This document shows, one piece after another, positions 1 through 8,255 of a DNA stretch of 26,876 nucleotides. The notes below the pieces were generated by a model. That model saw only the letters and a program-made list of their open reading frames with translations. It ran no database searches and had not been told where the DNA came from. The DNA is from JAGLTZ01 sp964637695 (lineage in GTDB: Bacteria > Blakebacterota > Blakebacteria > Blakebacterales > Blakebacteraceae): contig CAZWVF010000037.1 of assembly GCA_964637695.1 (NCBI GenBank), positions 1 through 26,876 of the forward strand, given 5' to 3'. Each line of letters begins with the position of its first letter. Position 1 is the first letter of the stretch. The position numbers were made by a program, and so were the translations under genes.

Positions 1-54
1 GTTGAGGAGATGCTGGAGAATCTGATACACACGAAACCTTCGAGGAACGGATAA
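1..54 (+). CDS. C-terminal tail of an unidentified protein (partial)
   Basis: The first 54 bases read without interruption as 17 codons and a TAA stop at 52-54, giving a peptide that ends in HTKPSRNG. The visible part is Glu/Leu-rich and looks like the amphipathic end of a helix. The next gene starts only one base later, and its ribosome binding site (GAGG at 42-45) lies inside these codons, which is the arrangement of a translationally coupled operon. The fragment is too short to identify a family. It could be an accidental open frame, but the tight junction with the following gene supports a real gene end. Confidence 0.5.
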   Translation, partial: VEEMLENLIHTKPSRNG

Positions 55-55
55 A

Positions 56-1771
56 ATGACGACTAGAATGACCCTCACAACCATTGCCCTGCTTATCGTA
101 TGCGTACCCCGGATGGCAGATGCCCAGCAGAGACAGGCGCGGTCCAGGGAAGACGTAGGGCAGTCGGGCAGGGCCGGTCCGGAGAGGGTGCGTCAGTTGC
201 TGGATGTAAATACATTCGACGCAGATATCAGGTTCCTCTCGCACGATCTGCTGGAGGGAAGAGCTCCTTCAGGACGTGGTGAAGCGATTGCGGTTGAATA
301 CATCGAGGCGAGATTGAGAATGGCCGGCGCCAGAGGTCCCTTCGAAGGAGGCAGCTTCCGGCAGGCGGTTTCTCTGATCAGACAGCGGGCTTCCTCGAAC
401 ATGGAACTGGCAGTTTCGGGTAACGGGCAGAGCAGGCAGTATGACTACGGGACTGAATTCGTTGTCGATTCGGGTGTCTATGAACCGCAGGTCGACGTGG
501 ATGGTGAAATCGTGTTCGTGGGATTCGGATCGATCGCTCCCGAGTATGAATGGGATGATTACAAGGGAATGGATGTTAAAGGGAAGATCGTGATGATGCT
601 CGTGAACGATCCTCCGGCAACATCAGAGGAACCGGAACTCTTTGCCGGCAGGGCGATGACTTATTACGGCAGGTGGACATACAAATACGAGATTGCAGAG
701 GAACTGGGTGCTCAGGGTGTTCTGCTGGTGCATGTAGCCGATATGGCCGGTTACGGCTGGAATGTTGTGCAGACCTCGTGGTCGGGGGATCAGTTCAGCC
801 TCTTATCCGAACAGGCCGACAACCCCCTCAAGATGCGGGGATGGGTCACAAGAGAGGTAGCGGGAGAGATCGTCGGCATGGCCGGGCGTGACCTGGATCA
901 ATTGATGGCAGCAGCCACCAGGCGAGATTTCCAGCCGGTTCCTCTGGGTGTCGACGCCTCAACTGTAATTCGCAATACAACCGAAAGAATGACAGGGTAC
1001 AACGTGGTCGGTGTCATCGAAGGCAGCGATCCTGCGAGGGCGGGTGAATACATCTGTTACTCCGCCCATCTCGACCATCTGGGAATGGGAGAGGGGGAGG
1101 GCGACGTAATAAATAACGGCGCCGTTGATAATGCTTCCGGTGTCGCAGCGCTGATCAACCTGGCAGATGCTATCGGCAGTATGCCCGAACGTGCCCGGCC
1201 GGCCCGTTCATTCATGTTCGCACTGGTTACCGCGGAGGAATCGGGTCTTCTGGGCAGCAAAATGCTGGCACTCGCTCCACCGGTCCCCTCCACTCAGATC
1301 GTAGCGGTACTCAACCTTGATTCGATGAATATGTGGGGGGAGACTGAAGATCTAATTCTGATCGGGGGAGAACGTTCAGATCTGTGGAAGATCGTGGAAG
1401 GTGTGGCATCGTCCATGGACATGGTTCTGAAGCCGGATCCCCGCCCCGAAGTGGGCAGTTTCTTCCGCAGCGATCACTTCTCATTCGCCAAAGTCGGAGT
1501 GCCCGCCGCCAGCATGGGCGCCGGAGATACATATCGCAACAGGCCTTCCGGATGGGGGGCCGAGTTTGCACGCGAGTGGACTGCCGAAACATACCACCAG
1601 CCCTCCGATGAGTACTCGGAATCGTGGGTTTACGGTGGAGTGATTCAGGAGATGACGGCAGCCCTGCTGGCAGGATTACAGATCGCCCGTTCAGAGAAAT
1701 GGGTGGAGTGGAAACCGGGCGATCCTTTCGGTCGTGTCCGGGCCGAAAAAAGAGGGGGCGGAGGCGAATAA
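56..1771 (+). CDS. Secreted M28-family zinc aminopeptidase with PA-domain insert
   Basis: This 571-residue protein is a zinc-dependent exopeptidase of the M28 family (PF04389), expected to remove N-terminal residues from peptides outside the cytoplasm. A signal peptide covers about residues 1-23, ending in ADA before Gln-rich sequence. Residues of about 130-270 look like a protease-associated (PA) insert, with GKIVMMLVNDP near 176. The co-catalytic metal site is complete: HLDH (His338, Asp340), VDNASG (Asp358), AEESG (Glu394/Glu395), NLDS (Asp422) and YHQPSDEY (His514). The start at ATG 56 is preceded by GAGG at 42-45; an in-frame ATG at 68 is a weaker alternative. The gene follows the upstream fragment by one base. 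A second binding-like motif, SDHF (His474), is typical of the family. The substrate cannot be deduced. Confidence 0.93.
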   Translation: MTTRMTLTTIALLIVCVPRMADAQQRQARSREDVGQSGRAGPERVRQLLDVNTFDADIRFLSHDLLEGRAPSGRGEAIAVEYIEARLRMAGARGPFEGGSFRQAVSLIRQRASSNMELAVSGNGQSRQYDYGTEFVVDSGVYEPQVDVDGEIVFVGFGSIAPEYEWDDYKGMDVKGKIVMMLVNDPPATSEEPELFAGRAMTYYGRWTYKYEIAEELGAQGVLLVHVADMAGYGWNVVQTSWSGDQFSLLSEQADNPLKMRGWVTREVAGEIVGMAGRDLDQLMAAATRRDFQPVPLGVDASTVIRNTTERMTGYNVVGVIEGSDPARAGEYICYSAHLDHLGMGEGEGDVINNGAVDNASGVAALINLADAIGSMPERARPARSFMFALVTAEESGLLGSKMLALAPPVPSTQIVAVLNLDSMNMWGETEDLILIGGERSDLWKIVEGVASSMDMVLKPDPRPEVGSFFRSDHFSFAKVGVPAASMGAGDTYRNRPSGWGAEFAREWTAETYHQPSDEYSESWVYGGVIQEMTAALLAGLQIARSEKWVEWKPGDPFGRVRAEKRGGGGE

Positions 1772-1801
1772 TTGCACTATTGCGTTGTTTGTGACACCGT
1801 G

Positions 1802-1830
1802 TTGACAAAGGAGAAATTATCCGGTTTGAT
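1802..1830 (+). promoter_or_regulatory. Candidate sigma-70-type promoter for the aminotransferase gene
   Basis: A perfect TTGACA box lies at 1802-1807. After a 17-base spacer, TTTGAT at 1825-1830 matches four of six positions of TATAAT. Transcription would begin near 1837, giving a leader of about 33 bases before ATG 1870. The element sits in the only non-coding gap (1772-1869) between the peptidase and aminotransferase genes. This is a sequence match only. Confidence 0.4.
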
Positions 1831-1869
1831 GCTATGGATTCCACTCAAGGTTCAAGTTGAGGTCGAAAG

Positions 1870-3093
1870 ATGAAATTTGCCAACCGCATGTCCCGCCTGG
1901 GGACAGAAACAGCGTTTGATGTCCTGGCACAGGTCAATGCACTGAGGGCTGAAGGCCGGGATGTCGTGGTATTTTCCATCGGGGAACCCGATTTCGGCAC
2001 ACCGGTCAATATCCGGAATGCTGCAAAGAATGCCATCGATGCCGGCTACACGCACTACACCCCTTCGGCAGGCATGCAGGATCTGCGTGAAGTTCTTGCC
2101 GCCGAGGTAAACCGGACCCGCGGTACTGATTACACTTTCGAGAATGCAGTGGTGACACCTGGCGCCAAACCGATCATGTTCTTCGGGATAATGGCACTGG
2201 TGGATAAAGGCGATGAGGTCATCTATCCCAATCCCGGTTTCCCCATCTACGAATCGATGATTGATTTTATCGGGGCGAAGGCCGTGCCGCTTCCTCTCGA
2301 GGAAAAGCACGCTTTCAGTTTCGATGTGGATAAGCTGGAGAAACTTGTTTCCAGTGACACTCAGCTGGTGATCATCAATAGTCCGCAGAATCCAACCGGG
2401 GGTGTTGTGCCCGGAGAGAGTCTGGAGAGGGTCGCCGAACTGGCGGAGAAGTACGATTTCTGGGTGCTCTCCGATGAGATCTACAGCAGGCTGGTCTACG
2501 ATGGTCGGTTCCAGAGTATTACGCAGTTCGAAGGTATGCCCGATCGGACTCTTCTGCTCGACGGTCATTCTAAAACCTTTGCCATGACCGGATGGCGTCT
2601 CGGATACGGATTGATGCCTGTAAAACTGGCGGAAGCAATGGCGCGTTTGATGACCAACTGCAATTCATGCACCGCTGCTTTCACCCAGGTCGCCGGCAAG
2701 GAAGCAATTACAGGGCCGCAGGAAGATGTGGAAGCCATGAAACAAACCTTTCATGAGCGGCGTCACTTTATTGTAGATGGTCTCAATGCCATCGACGGAA
2801 TAAACTGTCTCAGTCCAGCAGGTGCATTTTACGCCTGGCCGAACGTGACAGAGATGTGTGATAACTTGCATTTACCGGACTCGAAGGCGTTGCAGGACTA
2901 CCTGCTTTACGAGGCGGGTGTCGCGGTACTGGGCAGGCAGTGTTTCGGACGGAGAGCAGGTGACGAAGACCAGGAATACGTACGGGTCTCATATGCAGCT
3001 TCAACCGAAACCATTCAGGAAGGGTTGAAGCGTATTGAAGAGGCCGGAACCGACAGGGAGAGAGCCGAAAAGTTCTGGAAATCCCGGAGTTGA
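1870..3093 (+). CDS. PLP-dependent aminotransferase class I/II (aspartate aminotransferase-like)
   Basis: This 407-residue cytoplasmic enzyme belongs to the fold-type I aminotransferases (PF00155). It should transfer an amino group between an amino acid and a 2-oxo acid using pyridoxal phosphate. Visible motifs include FSIGEPDFGTP near residue 35, YTPSAGMQDLR near 63, the NSPQNPTGG segment with Asn174, SDEIY with Asp202 and Tyr205, and the Schiff-base lysine Lys235 in GHSKTFAMTGWRLGYG. The C-terminal RVSYAAS carries the expected carboxylate-binding arginine. The length is normal for the family, and ATG 1870 follows a GAGG-type site at about 1859. The exact substrate (aspartate, alanine or aromatic) is not resolved. 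The start of the next gene lies 49 bases downstream of the stop. Confidence 0.93.
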   Translation: MKFANRMSRLGTETAFDVLAQVNALRAEGRDVVVFSIGEPDFGTPVNIRNAAKNAIDAGYTHYTPSAGMQDLREVLAAEVNRTRGTDYTFENAVVTPGAKPIMFFGIMALVDKGDEVIYPNPGFPIYESMIDFIGAKAVPLPLEEKHAFSFDVDKLEKLVSSDTQLVIINSPQNPTGGVVPGESLERVAELAEKYDFWVLSDEIYSRLVYDGRFQSITQFEGMPDRTLLLDGHSKTFAMTGWRLGYGLMPVKLAEAMARLMTNCNSCTAAFTQVAGKEAITGPQEDVEAMKQTFHERRHFIVDGLNAIDGINCLSPAGAFYAWPNVTEMCDNLHLPDSKALQDYLLYEAGVAVLGRQCFGRRAGDEDQEYVRVSYAASTETIQEGLKRIEEAGTDRERAEKFWKSRS

Positions 3094-3142
3094 GGCGCTT
3101 CCGGCTGCCGGCACAGCACAGTCTGGGGTGAGAATATTGACC

Positions 3143-4053
3143 GTGAGTATACCTTCAAGGCATGTCGTGTCCTATCTGGGCGTGTTGATTTTGGTGGTGG
3201 TCTTCGCAGCCGGATGTGGAGGGGGAGGTAGGCCCAGCGACTCCAGTGATGATGTTGACCTGCTCTACGAGGAGACTTTCAGCAGCACGGTCGAGGGGGG
3301 TCTGCCCACAGGATGGACAATCAAGACACAGCAGGCAGCCACCCAGGAGGGTCCGGCAGACTGGAGAGTAAAGTCTGGCCGCCTCCATCAGGCCTCAAAT
3401 GTGCAGGCACCACAGACCCCAGGTTACTCCTTCGCTATCAATTATGAAGGGACGATGGCCATCGTCGGCGATACCTCGTGGGTGAATATCAGCTTTATTT
3501 CCAATGTGATACCCCGTGATGATGACGGGATCGGTGTGATCTTCCGCTGGCGCCCGTCCGCTGTGCATCCCGACGGCAACTTCTACAGGCTCCTTATGGT
3601 AGAGGACAGTGCGGCCGACGGTCCCAAGCTGCGCCTGGACAAGCACGTCGACGGAGTCTGGACCTTCATTGAGGAGAAGACCAACACCTACTCGGGGTAT
3701 GATGAGAATCGCAGATATACGATAGAAGTGGATATGGTTGTCGACGACTTCACCATCAAACTGGATGGGGCGATCATCTTTGAGTTCGAGGACAAGATCT
3801 CAGATGGTGGACTGCCGGGTGGAAAGATAGGATTCTTCTGCTATGCGGAAGAGGGAGCCGATTTCGATAATATTAAGGTGTANNNNNNNNNNNNNNNNNN
3901 NNNNNNNNNNNNNNNNNNNNNNNNNNNNNNNNNNNNNNNNNNNNNNNNNNNNNNNNNNNNNNNNNNNNNNNNNNNNNNNNNNTAGGATTCTTCTGCTATG
4001 CGGAAGAGGGAGCCGATTTCGATAATATTAAGGTGTACCGGCGAGGCCCCTGA
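3143..4053 (+). CDS. Lipoprotein with concanavalin-like (LamG/DUF1080-type) domain, interrupted by an assembly gap
   Basis: From GTG 3143 the product begins with a short basic region and a hydrophobic stretch, ending in the lipobox FAAGC (Cys25) and a Gly-rich linker, so it is a lipoprotein. The remaining roughly 210 residues resemble a jelly-roll LamG or 3-keto-disaccharide-hydrolase-like domain: an early FSSTVEGGLPTGW, a central GIGVIFRWR, and a terminal GKIGFFCYAEEGADFDNIKV. The gene runs into 100 Ns, but the bases on both sides of the Ns are the same 55 bp. Removing one copy and the Ns (3883-4037) restores a continuous frame ending YRRGP and TGA at 4051-4053, a 251-residue protein. Starts at GTG 3128 or TTG 3137 are possible; 3143 gives the cleanest signal peptide. 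The ligand is unknown. Confidence 0.72.
3828..3882 (+). repeat. 55-bp contig-end duplicate, left copy
   Basis: These 55 bases, directly before the run of Ns, are identical to 3983-4037 directly after it. They encode the end of the lipoprotein domain (GFFCYAEEGADFDNIKV). The position at both gap edges makes this an unmerged contig overlap rather than a biological repeat. Confidence 0.95.
3883..3982. other. Scaffold gap of exactly 100 N, probably spurious
   Basis: The run is exactly 100 Ns, a conventional filler for a gap of unknown size. Because the flanking contig ends overlap by 55 bp, the true distance is probably negative and no sequence is missing. Joining the contigs through the overlap restores the lipoprotein reading frame. 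Confidence 0.93.
3983..4037 (+). repeat. 55-bp contig-end duplicate, right copy
   Basis: This is an exact copy of 3828-3882, starting at the first base after the N run. It is followed by 16 further coding bases and the TGA stop at 4051-4053, which continue the frame of the left copy. Confidence 0.95.
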
Positions 4054-4141
4054 CTTTTAAGCCAGAAACGATTCTCTTCTGCGATCTCTGTGTCAGGTTT
4101 CCTGTTAATAATATACCTGAATATCCGGAAACATCGATCTG

Positions 4142-4147
4142 AAGGAG
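4142..4147 (+). promoter_or_regulatory. Ribosome binding site deciding a TTG start
   Basis: AAGGAG lies nine bases before TTG 4157. No in-frame ATG or GTG occurs nearby upstream, and the protein family begins about here, so this site supports the TTG start of the dehydratase gene. Confidence 0.7.
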
Positions 4148-4156
4148 TGGTGGATA

Positions 4157-5113
4157 TTGGAAAAGCAGTTCGACATCTCCGGGGCCTGCAATGCTATTGC
4201 CGGGATTGCAGTCAACACTCCGCTTCTGGCATCTCCGGCTCTCAGTGATAAAAGCGGTACCTTGGTTTCATTGAAGGCGGAAAATCTGCAGGTAACGGGA
4301 TCATTCAAGGTTCGCGGAGCAGCCAACAAAATGCTTTCTCTGACCGGGGAGGAGAGAGCACGGGGAGTTGTGACCTGTTCAAGCGGTAACCACGGACGTG
4401 CTGTGGCATATGTGGCGGAACTGCTGGATATCTCTGCTACTGTATGTGTACCTGAATGGGTCGATGCGGCAAAGCTGAATGCAATCCGGAGCCATGGAGC
4501 CGAAGCGGTACTTCACGGCAGGACTTACGATGAGGCTGAAGCCCATTCCTTTGAGATCAGAGATGAACGGGGTCTCTCCTACGTTCATCCATTTGACGAT
4601 CCTCATGTGATTGCGGGGCAGGGAACTATCGGCGTCGAGCTTCTGGAGAAGGTTCCCTCACTGAGGGCGGTGGTCGTACCTCTGTCGGGTGGAGGCCTGA
4701 TAAGCGGCATCGCGCTGGCCGTGAAGAACCACGACCCTTCAATTCGGGTAATCGGTGTCTCCGCCGAACGCGCACGCGTGATGCACGAGAGCATTGGAGA
4801 GGGACGGCCGATAGAGTTTCCGGAAGAGGACACGATCGCCAACGCTCTTTCAGGAGGCATTGGCCTCGATAATCAATATACATTCAGGCTGGTCAGGGAC
4901 ATGGTGGATGAATATTTGCTGGTCTCGGAAGAGGAAGTGGTTGAGGCAATGGCCTTCGCTGCCAGAGAGCAGAAACTTGTTATCGAGGGTGGGGGAGCGG
5001 TGTGTATCGCCGCCCTGCTGTTCAATAAAATCGGAGGGATCGAGGGAGACATTGCCGCGGTAATCAGCGGCGGCAACGTAGACCTGCAGACCTACGCCGG
5101 AATCATTTCCTAG
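4157..5113 (+). CDS. Threonine/serine dehydratase-like PLP enzyme (fold type II)
   Basis: This 318-residue protein is a tryptophan-synthase-beta-superfamily enzyme of the threonine ammonia-lyase / serine racemase group. It is expected to deaminate threonine or serine to a 2-oxo acid and ammonia. Lys51 in GSFKVRGAANK is the Schiff-base lysine. SSGNHG (75-80) is the substrate/phosphate loop, SGGG (177-180) is the glycine-rich phosphate cup, and SGGNVDL (304-310) is the typical C-terminal motif. There is no C-terminal ACT regulatory domain, so it resembles the short catabolic form rather than allosteric IlvA. Serine racemase or ectoine-type EutB paralogues share these motifs and cannot be excluded. 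The stop overlaps the stop of the opposing acyl-CoA dehydrogenase gene. Confidence 0.88.
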   Translation: MEKQFDISGACNAIAGIAVNTPLLASPALSDKSGTLVSLKAENLQVTGSFKVRGAANKMLSLTGEERARGVVTCSSGNHGRAVAYVAELLDISATVCVPEWVDAAKLNAIRSHGAEAVLHGRTYDEAEAHSFEIRDERGLSYVHPFDDPHVIAGQGTIGVELLEKVPSLRAVVVPLSGGGLISGIALAVKNHDPSIRVIGVSAERARVMHESIGEGRPIEFPEEDTIANALSGGIGLDNQYTFRLVRDMVDEYLLVSEEEVVEAMAFAAREQKLVIEGGGAVCIAALLFNKIGGIEGDIAAVISGGNVDLQTYAGIIS

Positions 5114-6255
5114 ATGTTCTTGATAACGTCTGCCGCGATCACGCCTTTCTGAATCTGGTTGGTGCCTTCATATATCTGCGTGATCTTGGCGTCCCTCATG
5201 AACTTCTCGACCGGGTAATCCTTCATGTAACCGTAACCACCCATCAGCTGAACCGCATCTATGGTCACCTTCATTGCTGTGTCGGATGCAAATAGTTTGG
5301 CCATGGCCGAGTGGCCGGAAGACTTTTTATCACCGGCATCAATCGCTCTGGCCGAGGCATAGACGAGGCAGCGGGCAGCCTCTATCTGAGTAGCCATATC
5401 GGCGATCATGAACTGGATACCCTGAAAAGCTGTGATCGGCTTGCCAAACTGGATTCTCTGCCTGGCGTAGGTGACCGCCTCGTCGAAAGCACCCTGGGCG
5501 ATCCCCACTGCCTGTGCTCCAACGCCTGGCCGTGTCCTGTCGAAGGTGCGCATCGTGACTATAAAACCCTGTCCTTTCTTGCCCAGCAGGTTCTCCTTCG
5601 GCACCCGGCAGTCGGTGAAGATCAATTCGGTCGTCTTGGAGGCCCGAATTCCCATCTTGTCCTCTTCCTTGCCGAAAGTGAATCCGGGTGTGCCCTTTTC
5701 TACGATTATTGCCGAAAGACCGCGGGCTCCCCGTGAAGGATCGGTGCTGGCGATAACCGAATAAATGGAAGCTTCCTCACCGTTGGAGATGAACTGCTTC
5801 GTACCATTGAGCACGAAATAGTCACCATCCTCCACAGCAGTAGTCTTGATACCGCCTGCGTCGGAACCGGCACTCTGTTCTGTCAGTGCGAATGCTGCAT
5901 AAATTGCTCCATCAGCCACCGGTCTGAGAAACTTCTCTTTTTGTTCCGGTGTGCCGAAGAGATCAATCGGGGTTGCAGCCAGGGAATTGGCCGAGTAAGT
6001 CGTAGCCACACCGGCACATACACGTGAGAGCTCCTCGGTAATGATGCACATTTCCATGATACCACCGCCGAGTCCACCTGCTTCTTCAGGAATCAGAATG
6101 CGCAACAGATCGGCTTTAGCCAGTTCCTTCATTATCTCATGAGGAAACAGGCCCTTTTCGTCAAGTTCCGCCCTGACCGGTTTCACCTTCTCCTCCGCAA
6201 TCTGCCTTGTCAGATCCCGGATTATCTCCTGTTCTTCGGTAAGGAAGTGGTTCAT
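5110..6255 (-). CDS. Acyl-CoA dehydrogenase
   Basis: This 381-residue flavoprotein belongs to the acyl-CoA dehydrogenase family. It oxidises an acyl-CoA at the alpha-beta position and passes electrons to electron-transfer flavoprotein. N-terminal helices begin LTEEQEIIRDLTRQIAEEKV. Mid-domain FAD motifs include FALTEQSAGSD and KQFISNGEEA. The C-terminal domain has RIQFGKPITAFQ, QLMGGYGYMKDYPVEKFMRD and IYEGTNQIQ, where Glu363 is the expected catalytic base of the short-chain/butyryl type. ATG 6255 is chosen over the longer open frame because AGGAG sits five bases upstream. Chain-length preference cannot be read from the sequence. The gene is convergent with the dehydratase gene, sharing four bases, and divergent from the radical SAM gene. 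Confidence 0.95.
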   Translation of the reverse strand: MNHFLTEEQEIIRDLTRQIAEEKVKPVRAELDEKGLFPHEIMKELAKADLLRILIPEEAGGLGGGIMEMCIITEELSRVCAGVATTYSANSLAATPIDLFGTPEQKEKFLRPVADGAIYAAFALTEQSAGSDAGGIKTTAVEDGDYFVLNGTKQFISNGEEASIYSVIASTDPSRGARGLSAIIVEKGTPGFTFGKEEDKMGIRASKTTELIFTDCRVPKENLLGKKGQGFIVTMRTFDRTRPGVGAQAVGIAQGAFDEAVTYARQRIQFGKPITAFQGIQFMIADMATQIEAARCLVYASARAIDAGDKKSSGHSAMAKLFASDTAMKVTIDAVQLMGGYGYMKDYPVEKFMRDAKITQIYEGTNQIQKGVIAADVIKNI

Positions 6256-6421
6256 CTGGACTCCTGTGGCTATCGGCCGGCGTACGGCTCGTGCTTCCAG
6301 CACATGAATGACTTAAATAGAATCAGGCGCTATAAGCTATTCGTATCTCAGATTGTGCACAAGTGCTAGAAAATCACTCTGATATCCCGAGTCAGGACAC
6401 TAGCTCTTGTAGATAACGCCG

Positions 6422-6437
6422 GCAATCAATTGATTGC
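6422..6437. promoter_or_regulatory. Perfect 16-bp palindrome just upstream of the radical SAM start
   Basis: GCAATCAATTGATTGC is its own reverse complement over all 16 bases and ends four bases before ATG 6442. It lies in the 186-bp divergent region between the acyl-CoA dehydrogenase and radical SAM genes. Symmetry, length and position suit a dimeric repressor operator. If TTG 6430 were the true start, part of it would be coding. No regulator is identified. Confidence 0.4.
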
Positions 6438-6441
6438 ACGC

Positions 6442-7377
6442 ATGGAAGAGTATGTATTCGGTCCGGTTATCTCGCGCCGCCTGGGACGCTCCCTGGGGAT
6501 CGACCCGATCCCACAGAAGACCTGCAACTGGAACTGCGTCTACTGCCAGCTGGGTCGGACCACACCTCTTGTGAACGAAAGGGCCGAATACACGCCTGCA
6601 GAGGAAGTTGTTTCCCAGGCTCAAAAAGCTGTCGAATTGACAGGCACCGATAACATCGACTGGATCACTTTTGCCGGATCGGGGGAGCCGACACTCCACA
6701 CCCGTCTGGGCTGGATGATCCGGCAGATCCATTCCTCGATAAACCTGCCGATAGCCATTCTCACAAATGGCACTCTGCTTTACCTGCCCGAGGTCCGCGA
6801 AGCGATCGTAACGGCCGATGCGGTTTCGCCCAACCTGGATGCAGGAAGTAATGAACTTTTCCGGATAATCAACAGACCGCACCCCGAGGTGACGTTTGAT
6901 CGCCTGATAGAGGGTCTGATAGCGTTCCGGAAGGAATACAGCGGCAAACTGTGGATCGAAACGGTGCTGGTCAAAGGGCTGAATGATTCGGAGGAAGCTC
7001 TCAGGGATCTGGCAGTAGTTATCGAGCGGATCGAGCCCGACAAGGTTCATCTCAATCTGCCGACTCGCCCGCCCTCTGAAGAGTGGGTGGAGCCTGTGGA
7101 TGAAGAGGGCCTGCTCAGGGCCAGAGCGATCCTTGGTGAAATCACCGAGATCGTACACGAATCTGCAGAGTCGGTAGACTTGTTGGGCTTCGATAATGCT
7201 GTCGAAGCTGTAATCGCCATCGTTACCCGCCATCCGATGAGCCAGTCAGAGATCGAAAGGGCGCTGGGAGATAAGTTCAGTGGAGAGGTTGAAGGGGCAC
7301 TTGCTGATCTGGAAACCAGTGGAAGAATTCAGGCTGTCGTGCGTTTTGGCTCCCGCTTTTGGAGACCGGTGCTTTGA
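6442..7377 (+). CDS. Radical SAM protein (COG0731-like) with C-terminal winged-helix-like tail
   Basis: This 311-residue enzyme belongs to the radical S-adenosylmethionine superfamily. The motif CNWNCVYC (Cys28, Cys32, Cys35) should hold a [4Fe-4S] cluster that cleaves SAM. GSGEPT (79-84) matches the SAM-binding GGEP-type motif. The opening FGPVISRRLGRSLGIDP is characteristic of the COG0731 group, which is distantly related to TYW1 wyosine synthases, but the reaction of the bacterial members is not established to my knowledge. The last 60 or so residues (MSQSEIERALGD and LETSGRIQAVV) resemble a winged helix. ATG 6442 was preferred to TTG 6430; neither has a clear ribosome binding site, and a 16-bp palindrome overlaps the alternative start. 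The gene ends 14 bases from the convergent sdhB. Confidence 0.85.
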   Translation: MEEYVFGPVISRRLGRSLGIDPIPQKTCNWNCVYCQLGRTTPLVNERAEYTPAEEVVSQAQKAVELTGTDNIDWITFAGSGEPTLHTRLGWMIRQIHSSINLPIAILTNGTLLYLPEVREAIVTADAVSPNLDAGSNELFRIINRPHPEVTFDRLIEGLIAFRKEYSGKLWIETVLVKGLNDSEEALRDLAVVIERIEPDKVHLNLPTRPPSEEWVEPVDEEGLLRARAILGEITEIVHESAESVDLLGFDNAVEAVIAIVTRHPMSQSEIERALGDKFSGEVEGALADLETSGRIQAVVRFGSRFWRPVL

Positions 7378-7391
7378 GGTGTTTCGCTTCC

Positions 7392-8243
7392 TTATGCACC
7401 CTCGATTGTGAACTCGGGCGGTTCGGTGATTCCCTCCCGCCGCTCGGTTGCCCTCTTCTGCTCCGGGAGCAGACCGTTCGGTTTCCGGTGCCTCAGCTTG
7501 CTGAGGCGCAGGTAGTCCATTACCAGTTCGCGCTTCATCAGCTGGATCGCACGGGCAGGATCGACTCCCTTGGGGCAGACAGCCGAACACTCGCCGGCGT
7601 AGTGGCAGCGCCAGGGTCCCGCTTCACCCTTCAGGATCTCTTTCCTCTCCGTAAATCCTCCGTCGCGCGAGTCGATCATGAAACGGTAGCCCTGTGCAAG
7701 GGGCTGAGGTCCTGAGTAGACGTTATCGGTGGCCAGAGTGGGGCAGGCCGCCATGCAGCAGCCGCACTTGATGCAGTAGGCAAACTGCAGGTAGGCGGTC
7801 AGTTCCTCCTGTGACTGCCAGTACTGGTCGGTCGGTTCGTGTTGTTCCTCTGCATCATCCCTCAGCATATGCGGCTTCAGGGCGCGGTGTTTGTCAAACA
7901 TGACACCGAGGTCTGGAACCAGATCACGAACGATGTCGAAGTTGGGCAGGGGCGCGACCATCAATACATCCCTGGCCACATCCCTTACCTGGGTATGGCA
8001 GGCCAGGTGCGGCTTGCCGTTAAGGAGCATGCCGCACGAACCGCAGACACCCATCCTGCAGGATGAGCGCCAGCTCAGGGAGGGATCGAGGTTCTCCTTT
8101 ATGTACCAGAGACCGTCCAGGACCACCATTCCCGGAGGTGTTGGTACGGTGAAATCCTGGTAGTAGGGAGCTGGATCCTTATCTGGATTGAACCGCCGGA
8201 CCCGGAAGATGAAGTTCTGAACCTCTCCTGTTTCGTTGCTCAT
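7392..8243 (-). CDS. sdhB: Succinate dehydrogenase/fumarate reductase iron-sulfur subunit
   Basis: This 283-residue subunit carries electrons from the flavoprotein to the membrane quinone site. The N-terminal ferredoxin domain holds a [2Fe-2S] site in SSCRMGVCGSCGMLLNG (Cys62, Cys67, Cys70, then Cys82). The C-terminal domain has CIKCGCCMAACP (Cys157, Cys160, Cys163, Cys167; an extra Cys162 is present) for [4Fe-4S], and CHYAGECSAVCPKGVDP (Cys213, Cys219, Cys223) for the remaining cluster. It is the last gene of the sdhA-C-D-B operon. A strong GGAGG site overlaps the sdhD stop region, and ATG lies 12 bases beyond that stop. The C-terminal tail of about 40 residues after the cluster domain is charged and slightly long. 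Confidence 0.95.
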   Translation of the reverse strand: MSNETGEVQNFIFRVRRFNPDKDPAPYYQDFTVPTPPGMVVLDGLWYIKENLDPSLSWRSSCRMGVCGSCGMLLNGKPHLACHTQVRDVARDVLMVAPLPNFDIVRDLVPDLGVMFDKHRALKPHMLRDDAEEQHEPTDQYWQSQEELTAYLQFAYCIKCGCCMAACPTLATDNVYSGPQPLAQGYRFMIDSRDGGFTERKEILKGEAGPWRCHYAGECSAVCPKGVDPARAIQLMKRELVMDYLRLSKLRHRKPNGLLPEQKRATERREGITEPPEFTIEGA

Positions 8244-8255
8244 CTCTTCCTCCTC

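Noticed and set aside
1773..1789. TGCACTATTGCG-like match to the palindromic element before the aminotransferase
   Set aside because: Only about 13 of 17 bases match and the palindrome is broken.
3843..4025. 60-residue open frame across the Ns
   Set aside because: It is created by the 100-N filler and the duplicated contig end, and is out of frame with the lipoprotein.
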